A DNA stretch of 5,124 bases, taken from the NCBI GenBank assembly GCA_946543025.1, contig CAMNLN010000262.1, positions 1 through 5,124 on the forward strand. Direction: 5' to 3'. Position 1 is the stretch's first letter. The number at the start of each line of letters is the position of its first letter. Shown one piece after another: positions 1-5,124 of this stretch. Below the pieces are notes generated by a model. The model had not been told where the DNA came from. It made no database searches and saw nothing but the letters and a program-made list of their open reading frames with translations. Source of the stretch: an uncultured Verrucomicrobiota bacterium (lineage in GTDB: Bacteria; Verrucomicrobiota; Kiritimatiellia; RFP12; UBA1067). Position numbers and translations under genes: made by a program.

Positions 1-350
1 GCGCGCTCGCGCTCGTCCCGAACGCGAACGCGCGCGTGCAGGCGCTTCGGCTTGCGGAGGGCGTGACGATGGCGGCGCAGCCCGCCGGCTCGGGCACGCC
101 GTCACTCGTTTCGACAGACGCCGTGGCGTTGCCGGCATTCGCGACCGTGCGCGTGGACACGCCGATCACGGCGCCAGGTTTCCACGCGACGTTGCTTGAA
201 TCGACGGGAGGGCTTGTGGGCGACGTGTCGGGCTGGACGTTGGACGTGACACTCCCTGCGAGTGGCAGCTGGCGCGCAGGCGTCCGCAAGGTTGGCGGCA
301 AGGTCGTCCTTTCCGTCCACCCCAGCGGCACCAGCATCATCTTCCGGTAG
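1..350 (+). CDS. C-terminal part of a probable secreted beta-strand-rich protein (5' end outside window)
   Basis: The reading frame whose codons begin at position 3 is open from the window edge to a TAG at 348-350, so this is the last ~115 residues of a longer protein. A GTG at 36 is an in-frame internal codon with no clear ribosome binding site, and coding continues upstream of it, so it need not be the start. The residues are rich in Ala, Gly, Val, Thr and Ser, have no cysteine, and alternate hydrophobic and polar positions as in beta strands. The end (WTLDVTLPASGSWRAGVRK, then KVVLSVHPSGTSIIFR) resembles the final strands of large extracellular repeat proteins. I do not recognise a named family. 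A surface or secreted location is inferred from composition only. The gene ends just before the next start: its last base lies inside the AGGAG that precedes the hydrolase gene. Confidence 0.6.
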   Translation, partial: ALALVPNANARVQALRLAEGVTMAAQPAGSGTPSLVSTDAVALPAFATVRVDTPITAPGFHATLLESTGGLVGDVSGWTLDVTLPASGSWRAGVRKVGGKVVLSVHPSGTSIIFR

Positions 351-353
351 GAG
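349..353 (+). promoter_or_regulatory. Shine-Dalgarno AGGAG for the metallo-hydrolase gene
   Basis: AGGAG overlaps the TAG stop (348-350) of the upstream gene. It directly touches the ATG at 354, which is too close for use, but lies 6 nt before the ATG at 360, an ideal distance. It therefore favours 360 as the true start. The overlap with the upstream stop codon suggests translational coupling. Confidence 0.6.
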
Positions 354-359
354 ATGAAA

Positions 360-1298
360 ATGGATGTAAGAAGAAGAACTTTTGCGATGGGCGTCGGCGC
401 GGTGACGGCGACGGCCGGGCTCGACGCGCTTGGCGCGTCGTCGGGAGACGAGGAGGGGCTGCGCGTGCGCTTCCTCGGCAGCGGCTCGGCGTGCTGGGAA
501 AAAGAGCCGCGCACGTCGAAGATATTCCGCCGCTATTCGAGCGTGTTGATCGACGGCACGTTCCTCATCGACTACACGTGGATGGCCGCGGACATGCTGC
601 CGGAGGGATGCCATCCCACGACAATCGTCTATACGCACTCGCACGGCGACCATTATGATCCGCGTGCGGCCGTGAAACTCGGCGTGAAGCACGTGTATCT
701 CCAGCGCGGGTGGCTGCTGGAGGACGCGAAGCGCGATTTCGAGAAAGCGGTCGAGACAATCCCGACCCTCCCAGACGGCAGGACGTCCGCTCTGCCCGAG
801 ATCCATCCGCTTGACGTGTGCGTGCCGTTTGCCTTGGGCGGATACGAGATCCTGCCGCTCCCTGGAAACCACTGGACGGGCAAGCCGCACGAGCAGGCGC
901 TCATCTACAAGGTGACGAAGCGGTGCAGGGACGGCGCGGTGCGGCTTCTGTACGCGACCGACACGTCCGGCCTGATGTCCACGGTGTTCTTCCACGGCTG
1001 CCGCAAGGACGCGCCGCTTACCGCCGTCATCATGGAGTCGACCGGTAATCCCGTGCAGAAGTTCGGCGGCATGAACATCTCCCATTCCACGGCCTCGACG
1101 GTGAACGACATCTTCACGACCTATCTCAAGCCCGGCAAGGGGCGCTACATGCCCAATCCTGGCCAGCCGGTCTACCTCACGCACATCGGCTACTACGAGT
1201 GGGGGCAGAAGACGTTCGACGAGCAGCTGCCGCCAGGCCTCCAGCTCGCGCACGACGGCCTCGACGTCCTGTTCCGTCCGTCGCAGCTCCTCGCATGA
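360..1298 (+). CDS. Tat-exported metallo-beta-lactamase-fold hydrolase
   Basis: This is a 312-residue metallo-beta-lactamase (MBL)-fold hydrolase. Numbering from the ATG at 360, an N-terminal RRRTF (residues 4-8) followed by a weakly hydrophobic Ala/Gly/Val stretch ending near ALGA (about 25) is a plausible twin-arginine signal, implying export after folding. The mature part opens with a FLGSGSA strand-loop as in PhnP/RNase Z-like MBL proteins. It carries every expected metal ligand: HSHGDH (H93, H95, D97, H98), H171 in GNHW, D201 in ATDT and H275 in THIG. A dinuclear zinc or similar centre is therefore likely. Phosphodiesterase activity on a small or cyclic phosphate is a reasonable family-based guess, but the substrate cannot be read from sequence. 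An alternative ATG at 354 would add two residues. No promoter is visible between this gene and the upstream one, so they are probably co-transcribed. DsbD-like gene follows after 33 nt. Confidence 0.88.
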   Translation: MDVRRRTFAMGVGAVTATAGLDALGASSGDEEGLRVRFLGSGSACWEKEPRTSKIFRRYSSVLIDGTFLIDYTWMAADMLPEGCHPTTIVYTHSHGDHYDPRAAVKLGVKHVYLQRGWLLEDAKRDFEKAVETIPTLPDGRTSALPEIHPLDVCVPFALGGYEILPLPGNHWTGKPHEQALIYKVTKRCRDGAVRLLYATDTSGLMSTVFFHGCRKDAPLTAVIMESTGNPVQKFGGMNISHSTASTVNDIFTTYLKPGKGRYMPNPGQPVYLTHIGYYEWGQKTFDEQLPPGLQLAHDGLDVLFRPSQLLA

Positions 1299-1316
1299 GG
1301 CGGGAGGCGTTGTTTT

Positions 1317-1325
1317 TGGTACAAT
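1317..1325 (+). promoter_or_regulatory. Extended -10 promoter element for the dsbD-like gene
   Basis: TGG followed by TACAAT (1320-1325) fits an extended -10 element (TGn-TANAAT, five of six bases of TATAAT). No good -35 hexamer lies 16-18 nt upstream. The hexamer ends 6 nt before the ATG at 1332, so the usual start point would fall on or next to the A of the ATG, giving a leaderless mRNA. No Shine-Dalgarno stands at normal distance; GGGAGG at 1302-1307 is 24 nt away and upstream of this element. Predicted by pattern only. Confidence 0.5.
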
Positions 1326-1331
1326 AGTCGC

Positions 1332-2591
1332 ATGAAAATTTTTACGACTCTTGTGGCTTTTCTTCTGGCCGCGACCGTGCAGGCGGCGCCCGTGTGCGTG
1401 GACGGCGTGTGCTATCCCTCCGAGGAGATGGCGCGCGAGGCCGGCGTTTCCGAGCAGAAGATCAAGGCCGCGCTGGCCGAACATGCGCCTGACGGCGGCG
1501 CGGCGCCTGCGGCGGGCACCGTCGCGGGACAAGACCGTGCGCGCGTGGCCGTGGGTTATCTCAAGGCACCGCAGATGACGGCGTTCCTGCGCGACGAGCC
1601 GGCGGCGAAGGAGCTGGCGGACCACGCTCTGTGGATGATCCTGCTGCTGGTGCTGGCGGGCGGCCTGGCGGCTAACCTCACGCCGTGCGTGCTGCCGCTC
1701 GTGCCGGTGAACCTGTCGCTCGTGGGGAAGGGAGCCGTGCGCGGGGCGGCGTACGGGCTGGGCATCACGACGGCCTACGGTTGTCTCGGGCTTGCGGCGG
1801 CGTTCGGCGGGCTGGCGTTCGGCACGATCCAGTCGAGCCCATGGTTCAGCCTGCTGGCGGCATGCGTGTTCACGTTCCTGGGGCTTGCCGTGTCCGAGGT
1901 GTTCACGATCGACTTTTCGCGGTTCCGTCCGCGCACGAAGCGCGGCGGTGCGCAAGCGAAGGATGCCGTGCCGTCGCTCTGGAAGCCGTTCGCGCTGGGC
2001 GCATGGTCGGCCGTCTTGGCGGGCGCGTGCGTGGAGCCGATCCTGATCGCGACGCTCGTGCTGACGGCGGAGTGGTTCGCGGCGGGGCGGACATGGTCCG
2101 TGGTGCTGCCGTTCGTGTTGGGCGCGGGGATGGGCCTGCCGTGGCCGTTCGCGGCGGCGGGCCTGAAGGTGCTGCCGCGGCCAGGCGCGTGGATGCGCTG
2201 GGTGAACCGCGTGTTCGCCGCGGTGATGTTCGGCATGGCCGCCTGGTACGGCTGGCTGGCCTGGAACGCCTGGCAGGCGCGGGCCGAATCCGGACAGCGG
2301 CACGCGGAGCAGGCGGCGGGCCGGTTCGAGGCGACACCCGCCACGTGGCCGCAGGTGTTTGCCGCCGCCAAGGCGACAGGCAAACCCGTGTTCGTGGACG
2401 TGTGGGCCACCTGGTGCAAGAACTGCCTGGCGATGGAGAAGACCACCTTTGCGAACGGCGACGTGCGGAAGGAACTGGAGAAATACGCCGTCGTGCGCCT
2501 CCAGGCCGAGGACATGTCGGCCTTCGCGGCGTTGCCGGAGTTCAAGGATCTGGGGATCAAGGGCATTCCTGCGTTTGTCATCTTCGAGTAG
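1332..2591 (+). CDS. dsbD: DsbD-like thiol:disulfide interchange protein, alpha domain absent, thioredoxin end truncated
   Basis: Inner-membrane protein of 419 residues, predicted to carry reducing power from cytoplasmic thioredoxin to periplasmic thiols (disulfide isomerisation, cytochrome c maturation). Residues 1-18 are a signal peptide (cut near VQA/A). A short exported segment follows with a CX4C pair, C22 and C27. About six membrane spans follow (near 99-125, 136-163, 171-191, 220-246, 255-280, 290-312), with the redox cysteines of the DsbD/CcdA core at C119 (TPCVLPLVPV) and C233 (GACVEPIL). Six spans put the C-terminal thioredoxin domain in the periplasm. That domain has the active site WCKNC (C362, C365) in a stretch very like the gamma domain of E. 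coli DsbD, and a cis-proline in GIPAF. The protein stops at VIFE, where E. coli DsbD has roughly 35-40 more residues. The Ig-like alpha domain of classical DsbD is missing. Leucine codons are mostly CTG. nadE follows after 37 nt. Confidence 0.9.
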   Translation: MKIFTTLVAFLLAATVQAAPVCVDGVCYPSEEMAREAGVSEQKIKAALAEHAPDGGAAPAAGTVAGQDRARVAVGYLKAPQMTAFLRDEPAAKELADHALWMILLLVLAGGLAANLTPCVLPLVPVNLSLVGKGAVRGAAYGLGITTAYGCLGLAAAFGGLAFGTIQSSPWFSLLAACVFTFLGLAVSEVFTIDFSRFRPRTKRGGAQAKDAVPSLWKPFALGAWSAVLAGACVEPILIATLVLTAEWFAAGRTWSVVLPFVLGAGMGLPWPFAAAGLKVLPRPGAWMRWVNRVFAAVMFGMAAWYGWLAWNAWQARAESGQRHAEQAAGRFEATPATWPQVFAAAKATGKPVFVDVWATWCKNCLAMEKTTFANGDVRKELEKYAVVRLQAEDMSAFAALPEFKDLGIKGIPAFVIFE

Positions 2592-2610
2592 CGTTCGGGC
2601 AAACGCGCTG

Positions 2611-2619
2611 TGATATAAT
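2611..2619 (+). promoter_or_regulatory. Extended -10 promoter element for nadE
   Basis: TGA followed by a perfect TATAAT (2614-2619) forms an extended -10 element in the 37-nt gap after the dsbD-like gene. No convincing -35 hexamer is seen at 16-18 nt spacing; that region is the end of the upstream gene. The ATG of nadE begins 9 nt after the hexamer, so the transcript from this promoter would start only about 3 nt before the ATG, nearly leaderless. The same arrangement occurs before the dsbD-like gene. Confidence 0.55.
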
Positions 2620-2624
2620 GGAGG
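2620..2624 (+). promoter_or_regulatory. Shine-Dalgarno GGAGG for nadE
   Basis: GGAGG abuts the TATAAT of the predicted promoter and lies 4 nt before the ATG at 2629. It supports that start codon. A transcript starting 6-7 nt after the -10 element would not contain it, so it would act only on read-through mRNA from the upstream gene, or if the start point is unusually close to the -10. Confidence 0.5.
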
Positions 2625-2628
2625 CGCC

Positions 2629-3936
2629 ATGAACAACAAGCCACCGAAATGTTTTCTTGATGCGTTCCTGCGGCGCCGTCCGGGCGCGTTCGCGCAAAAC
2701 GTGAATCTTCTGCTGAAGCTGGCGCGGATGTCCGCCAAGGCCGGACATCGGCAGCTCGTGCTGCCGGCGGACGCCGTGCAAGGTGGCGACTGCGGCTCGC
2801 TAGAGCTCCATCCCGCCTTCCTCAAGGCGCGCGCGAAGGCTGAGAAGCAATTCCTGGACGGACTTTCCAAGATCAAGAACCTGCCGAAGATCACGTGGAT
2901 CGAGGGGAATGTCACGCCGGACGATTTTGTCGACGATTTCGGGTGCTCGCTCGTCGAGACGGTTCTCACGGAAGCGGGGCCCGATCCGCGCTTCCCGTTC
3001 GGCGGACGGCCGGACGAGGTGTTTGGGCGGCAGGTGTGCGGGCTGGCGCGGCGTTTGGCGGCGATCGGCTGCCGTGACGCGGTGATCGGCCTCTCGGGCG
3101 GGTTGGACAGCGCGCTTGCGCTCCTCGTGACGGCGGCGGCGTTCGAGCTGCTGGATCTGGACAGGAAGGGCATACACGTCTACACGATGCCCGGCTTCGG
3201 CACGACGAAACGGACGCGCGGAAACGCCGACCTGCTGGCCGAAGGTCTGGGGTTGAAGCTGGAGACGATCGACATTACGCCCGCGTGCCGCCAGCATTTC
3301 AAGGATATCCGCCAGCCCGTCGGGCGGCACGACGTCACCTTCGAGAACGCGCAGGCGCGCGAGCGCACGCAAATCCTGATGGACAAGGCGAACCAGACGG
3401 GTGGCATCGTCGTCGGCACCGGCGACATGAGCGAGATCGCGCTCGGCTGGTGCACGTACAACGGCGACCACATGAGCATGTTCGGAGTAAACGCGGGCGT
3501 GCCGAAGACCGTCGTGCGCGAGGTTTGCCGCTGGTGGGCGGAGAACCATCCTGGAACGGCGGCAGACGCGCTGCTGGACATCATCGCCACGCCCGTCAGC
3601 CCCGAACTGCTGCCGGCGAAGCGCGGAAAGATCGCTCAGAAGACGGAGGACAAGGTGGGCCCCTACGAGCTGCACGACTTTTTCCTGTGGCATTTCGTGG
3701 AAGGTCGCGAGGACCGCAAGCAGATTCTTGCGGCGGCGAAGAAGGCGTTCAAGGGACAGTACGACGCGAAGACGATCGCCGGCTGGCTGGACGTGTTCTT
3801 CCGCCGGTTCTTCGGGCAGGCGTTCAAGCGCAACTGCGCGCCCGACGGCGTACAGGTGTTCTCTGTCTACCTCTCGCCCGCTGCCTGGCACGTGCCGAGC
3901 GACATGTCCGGCGAAGCGTTTGAACCACGAGCCTGA
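2629..3936 (+). CDS. nadE: NAD+ synthase, glutamine-dependent type with degenerate glutaminase domain
   Basis: Last step of NAD biosynthesis: nicotinate adenine dinucleotide + ATP + an ammonia source give NAD+. The 435-residue protein ends in a complete synthetase domain (about 130-425) of the large, glutamine-dependent type, not the short E. coli ammonia type. It has the ATP pyrophosphatase loop GLSGGLDSA (S156-S161), TMPGFGTT, VTFENAQARERTQILMD, VVGTGDMSEIALGWCTYNGD, VNAGVPKT, SPELLP and KTEDKVGPYELHDFF. The N-terminal ~95 residues still resemble the start of the nitrilase-fold glutaminase (NVNLLLKLARMSAKAG, then LPADAVQGGDCGSLEL aligning with the family's FPELxLTGYxCGDLF). The catalytic Glu is replaced by Ala47, and the stretch holding the catalytic Lys and Cys is missing: family members are usually 540-680 residues. 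The enzyme therefore probably uses free ammonia or ammonia from a partner. The reading frame is intact and all synthetase motifs are kept, so it is likely functional. Confidence 0.95.
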   Translation: MNNKPPKCFLDAFLRRRPGAFAQNVNLLLKLARMSAKAGHRQLVLPADAVQGGDCGSLELHPAFLKARAKAEKQFLDGLSKIKNLPKITWIEGNVTPDDFVDDFGCSLVETVLTEAGPDPRFPFGGRPDEVFGRQVCGLARRLAAIGCRDAVIGLSGGLDSALALLVTAAAFELLDLDRKGIHVYTMPGFGTTKRTRGNADLLAEGLGLKLETIDITPACRQHFKDIRQPVGRHDVTFENAQARERTQILMDKANQTGGIVVGTGDMSEIALGWCTYNGDHMSMFGVNAGVPKTVVREVCRWWAENHPGTAADALLDIIATPVSPELLPAKRGKIAQKTEDKVGPYELHDFFLWHFVEGREDRKQILAAAKKAFKGQYDAKTIAGWLDVFFRRFFGQAFKRNCAPDGVQVFSVYLSPAAWHVPSDMSGEAFEPRA

Positions 3937-4008
3937 ATGACCTCGTGCGCTGGCCGGCATCAAAAAAGGTGAACGGCTGGCATGTCTTGGATTCAATCCC
4001 GGGTATCT

Positions 4009-4031
4009 GCACACGCATGTTTTGCTTGTGT
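4009..4031 (+). repeat. Imperfect inverted repeat (hairpin) upstream of the strong promoter
   Basis: CACACGCA (4010-4017) pairs with TGCTTGTG (4023-4030) around a 5-nt loop TGTTT. There is one C-T mismatch in the stem and a flanking G-U pair at 4009/4031. It ends 16 nt before the -35 box of the next gene. It could end nadE transcripts, though no T run follows, or be an operator-like dyad for the downstream promoter. The sequence does not decide between these. Confidence 0.35.
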
Positions 4032-4047
4032 CGCGACGACAGCGATT

Positions 4048-4076
4048 TTGACAGTCTAGGGCGAAAAGGATATAAT
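4048..4076 (+). promoter_or_regulatory. Perfect-consensus sigma70 promoter of the acyl-CoA synthetase gene
   Basis: TTGACA at 4048-4053 and TATAAT at 4071-4076 are both exact consensus hexamers separated by exactly 17 nt. The predicted transcription start is near 4083, giving a leader of about 33 nt before the ATG at 4116. Such a promoter predicts strong housekeeping expression unless repressed. The leader can form only a weak TCCC/GGGA hairpin near the ribosome binding region. Confidence 0.88.
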
Positions 4077-4102
4077 TAACGGCCAAAATTCCCCGAAAAA
4101 AA

Positions 4103-4110
4103 GGGACGAG
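4103..4110 (+). promoter_or_regulatory. Weak ribosome binding site of the acyl-CoA synthetase gene
   Basis: GGGACGAG contains ACGAG, one mismatch from AGGAG, ending 5 nt before the ATG at 4116. It is the only purine-rich candidate in the short leader. The contrast with the perfect promoter upstream is notable. Confidence 0.4.
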
Positions 4111-4115
4111 AAACC

Positions 4116-5124
4116 ATGAGCGAATTCAAGCTGTCAGACCCGTTCGGAACTACGCCTACGCAGGCGCCTTTCGCGCAAAGCGTGAGCCGCGGCGTGCCGT
4201 GGAAGAACCTGCCCGTCACCCGCGAATACACCCTTGGCCAGCTGCTCGACCAGACGATCGCCCGTTGCGGCGAGAACGATGCCGTCGTGTACGCCGATCG
4301 CGACTTTCGTCTCACCTGGTACGAGTTCGGCGAGGAAGTGGACCGTCTTGCGCGCGGCCTGATGGCGCTTGGCGTGAAGCGCGGCGAGAAGATTGCCCTT
4401 TGGGCCACGAACGTCCCCCACTGGGTCGTCCTCATGTTCGCCGCCGCGAAGATCGGCGCGATCCTCCTGCCGCTCAACACGAACTACAAGGAGCACGAAA
4501 TGGACTTCGCGCTCACGCAGTCCGACACCGAGAACCTCTTCATCATCTCCGGCTACCGCGACTGTTCGTACGTGGACGTGATCTATACGCTCGTCCCCGA
4601 GCTCAAGGAACAGCCGCGCGGCGAGCTGAAGAGCGCGAAGTACCCGCACCTGAAGCGCGTCATGTTCCTCGGCGGCGAGAAGCACCGCGGCATGTACTCG
4701 CTCAACGAGGTGCTCTCCCTCGCGGTGGAGACGCCGTGGGAGGACTACCTCAAGCGCCAGGGCGAGTGCGACGTCAACGACGTCGTCAACATGCAGTACA
4801 CGAGCGGCACCACGGGCTTTCCGAAAGGCGTGCAGCTTACGCACCGCAACATCGCGAACGACGGCTTCTGGATCGGCGCCTGCCAGAATCTCACCTGCCG
4901 CGACCGCGTCTGCATCCCCGTGCCCCTCTTCCACTGCTTCGGCTGCGTCCTCGGCGTCATGAGCTGCGTCAACCACGGGTCCACGATGGTGTTCCTGGAG
5001 AAGTTCGATCCCATCCAGGTGATGATGTCAATCGAGCGCGAGAAGTGCACCGCCGTCTATGGCGTCCCGACGATGTACATCGCGATGCTCGACCATCCGC
5101 TCTTCCCGAAGTTCGACTTCCACT
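4116..5124 (+). CDS. Acyl-CoA synthetase, AMP-binding (ANL) superfamily, N-terminal part
   Basis: The first 336 codons lie in the window; the gene runs past the right edge. The start is the ATG at 4116 (MSEFKLSDPFG). Enzymes of this family activate a carboxylic acid with ATP to an acyl-AMP and transfer it to CoA. The ANL signature loop YTSGTTGFPKG is at residues 228-238, with K237 in the phosphate-binding loop, followed by LTHRN, the PLFHCFG motif (about 275-281), and YGVPTMY (about 316-322). The N-terminal part (LTWYEFGEEVDRLARGLMALGVKRGEKIALWATN, residues ~66-98) is typical of medium/long-chain fatty acyl-CoA synthetases (FadD/ACSF2-like). A full protein would be about 550 residues, so the C-terminal catalytic lid is outside. 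Exact acyl chain length cannot be told. C-ending codons (CTC, ATC, GTC) are favoured, unlike the CTG/GTG-rich dsbD-like gene. Its own consensus promoter suggests a separate transcription unit. Confidence 0.93.
   Translation, partial: MSEFKLSDPFGTTPTQAPFAQSVSRGVPWKNLPVTREYTLGQLLDQTIARCGENDAVVYADRDFRLTWYEFGEEVDRLARGLMALGVKRGEKIALWATNVPHWVVLMFAAAKIGAILLPLNTNYKEHEMDFALTQSDTENLFIISGYRDCSYVDVIYTLVPELKEQPRGELKSAKYPHLKRVMFLGGEKHRGMYSLNEVLSLAVETPWEDYLKRQGECDVNDVVNMQYTSGTTGFPKGVQLTHRNIANDGFWIGACQNLTCRDRVCIPVPLFHCFGCVLGVMSCVNHGSTMVFLEKFDPIQVMMSIEREKCTAVYGVPTMYIAMLDHPLFPKFDFH

Larger units (their letters stand above)
3937..4115 (+). other. Intergenic region between nadE and the acyl-CoA synthetase gene
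   Basis: These 179 nt are less GC-rich than the genes around them. They contain an imperfect GCCGGC/GCTGGC dyad (3953-3958 with 3976-3981, one G-U pair, 17-nt loop), an 11-bp near-palindrome GGATTCAATCC (3989-3999), a hairpin at 4009-4031, and a consensus promoter at 4048-4076 with its leader. I see no small gene, tRNA or recognisable riboswitch. No classical terminator (GC stem followed directly by a T run) is present after nadE. Confidence 0.6.

Noticed and set aside
36..350. A complete small gene starting at GTG 36
   Set aside because: The same frame stays open to the window edge with similar composition and there is no Shine-Dalgarno before the GTG, so a partial larger gene is the better reading.
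2591..2606. Short hairpin GCGTT/AACGC after the dsbD-like stop codon as a terminator
   Set aside because: Only five base pairs with a 6-nt loop and no T run; it is as likely to be chance.
102..3173. A 1023-codon open frame on the minus strand across four + strand genes
   Set aside because: It is antisense to well-supported genes, its translation is Arg/His/Pro/Ala-rich without any domain, and long antisense frames are common where GC-rich codon bias removes stop codons on the other strand.
3953..3981. GCCGGC/GCTGGC dyad as intrinsic terminator of nadE
   Set aside because: The loop is 17 nt and the bases after the stem are not T-rich; the A run lies inside the loop.
3976..4030. Possible tRNA or tRNA remnant, because GGATTCAATCC resembles a T-arm
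   Set aside because: The putative T stem does not pair in tRNA register, and no matching acceptor, D or anticodon arms can be placed in the available length.
2800..4086. A 428-codon minus-strand open frame opposite nadE
   Set aside because: It is the mirror of the conserved NadE reading frame, has biased composition and no recognisable motif.
4134..4976. A 280-codon minus-strand open frame opposite the acyl-CoA synthetase gene
   Set aside because: It mirrors a frame with clear AMP-binding motifs; the translation is Val/Asp/Glu/Ala/Arg-rich low-complexity and resembles no family I know.

Overview
The window is GC-rich bacterial DNA with four tightly packed protein genes plus the tail of a fifth, all on the + strand. 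A Tat-type signal peptide, an inner-membrane thiol-reductant transporter with a periplasmic thioredoxin domain, and the beta-strand-rich tail of a probable surface protein point to a Gram-negative cell. The mix resembles gut or anaerobic members of the PVC group (Kiritimatiellota/Verrucomicrobiota-like), but that placement is a low-confidence impression. There is no rRNA, tRNA, CRISPR array, transposase or phage gene, so this looks like ordinary chromosome.

Layout: (1) 1-350, C-terminal end of a probably secreted beta-rich protein of unknown function. (2) 360-1298, a Tat-exported metallo-beta-lactamase-fold hydrolase with the full set of metal ligands; its ribosome binding site overlaps the stop codon of gene 1. 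(3) 1332-2591, a DsbD-like thiol:disulfide interchange protein that lacks the usual N-terminal alpha domain and whose C-terminal thioredoxin domain stops early. (4) 2629-3936, NAD+ synthase whose synthetase domain is of the large glutamine-dependent type, but whose glutaminase (nitrilase) domain is shortened and lacks its catalytic residues. (5) A 179-bp intergenic region with a hairpin and a perfect-consensus sigma70 promoter. (6) 4116 to the window end, the first 336 codons of an acyl-CoA synthetase of the AMP-binding (ANL) superfamily.

The genes do not form one pathway. Genes 1 and 2 look translationally coupled. Genes 3 and 4 each have an extended -10 element only 6 and 9 nt before the start codon, suggesting leaderless or near-leaderless mRNAs. 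The acyl-CoA synthetase gene has its own strong conventional promoter with a leader of about 33 nt and a visibly different codon preference, so it is probably a separate, more highly expressed unit.

The observations most worth following are the NAD synthase with a fossil glutaminase domain, the rearranged DsbD (missing alpha domain, a CX4C N-terminus, clipped thioredoxin fold) and the promoter-on-start-codon arrangement. No new multi-gene system is evident.
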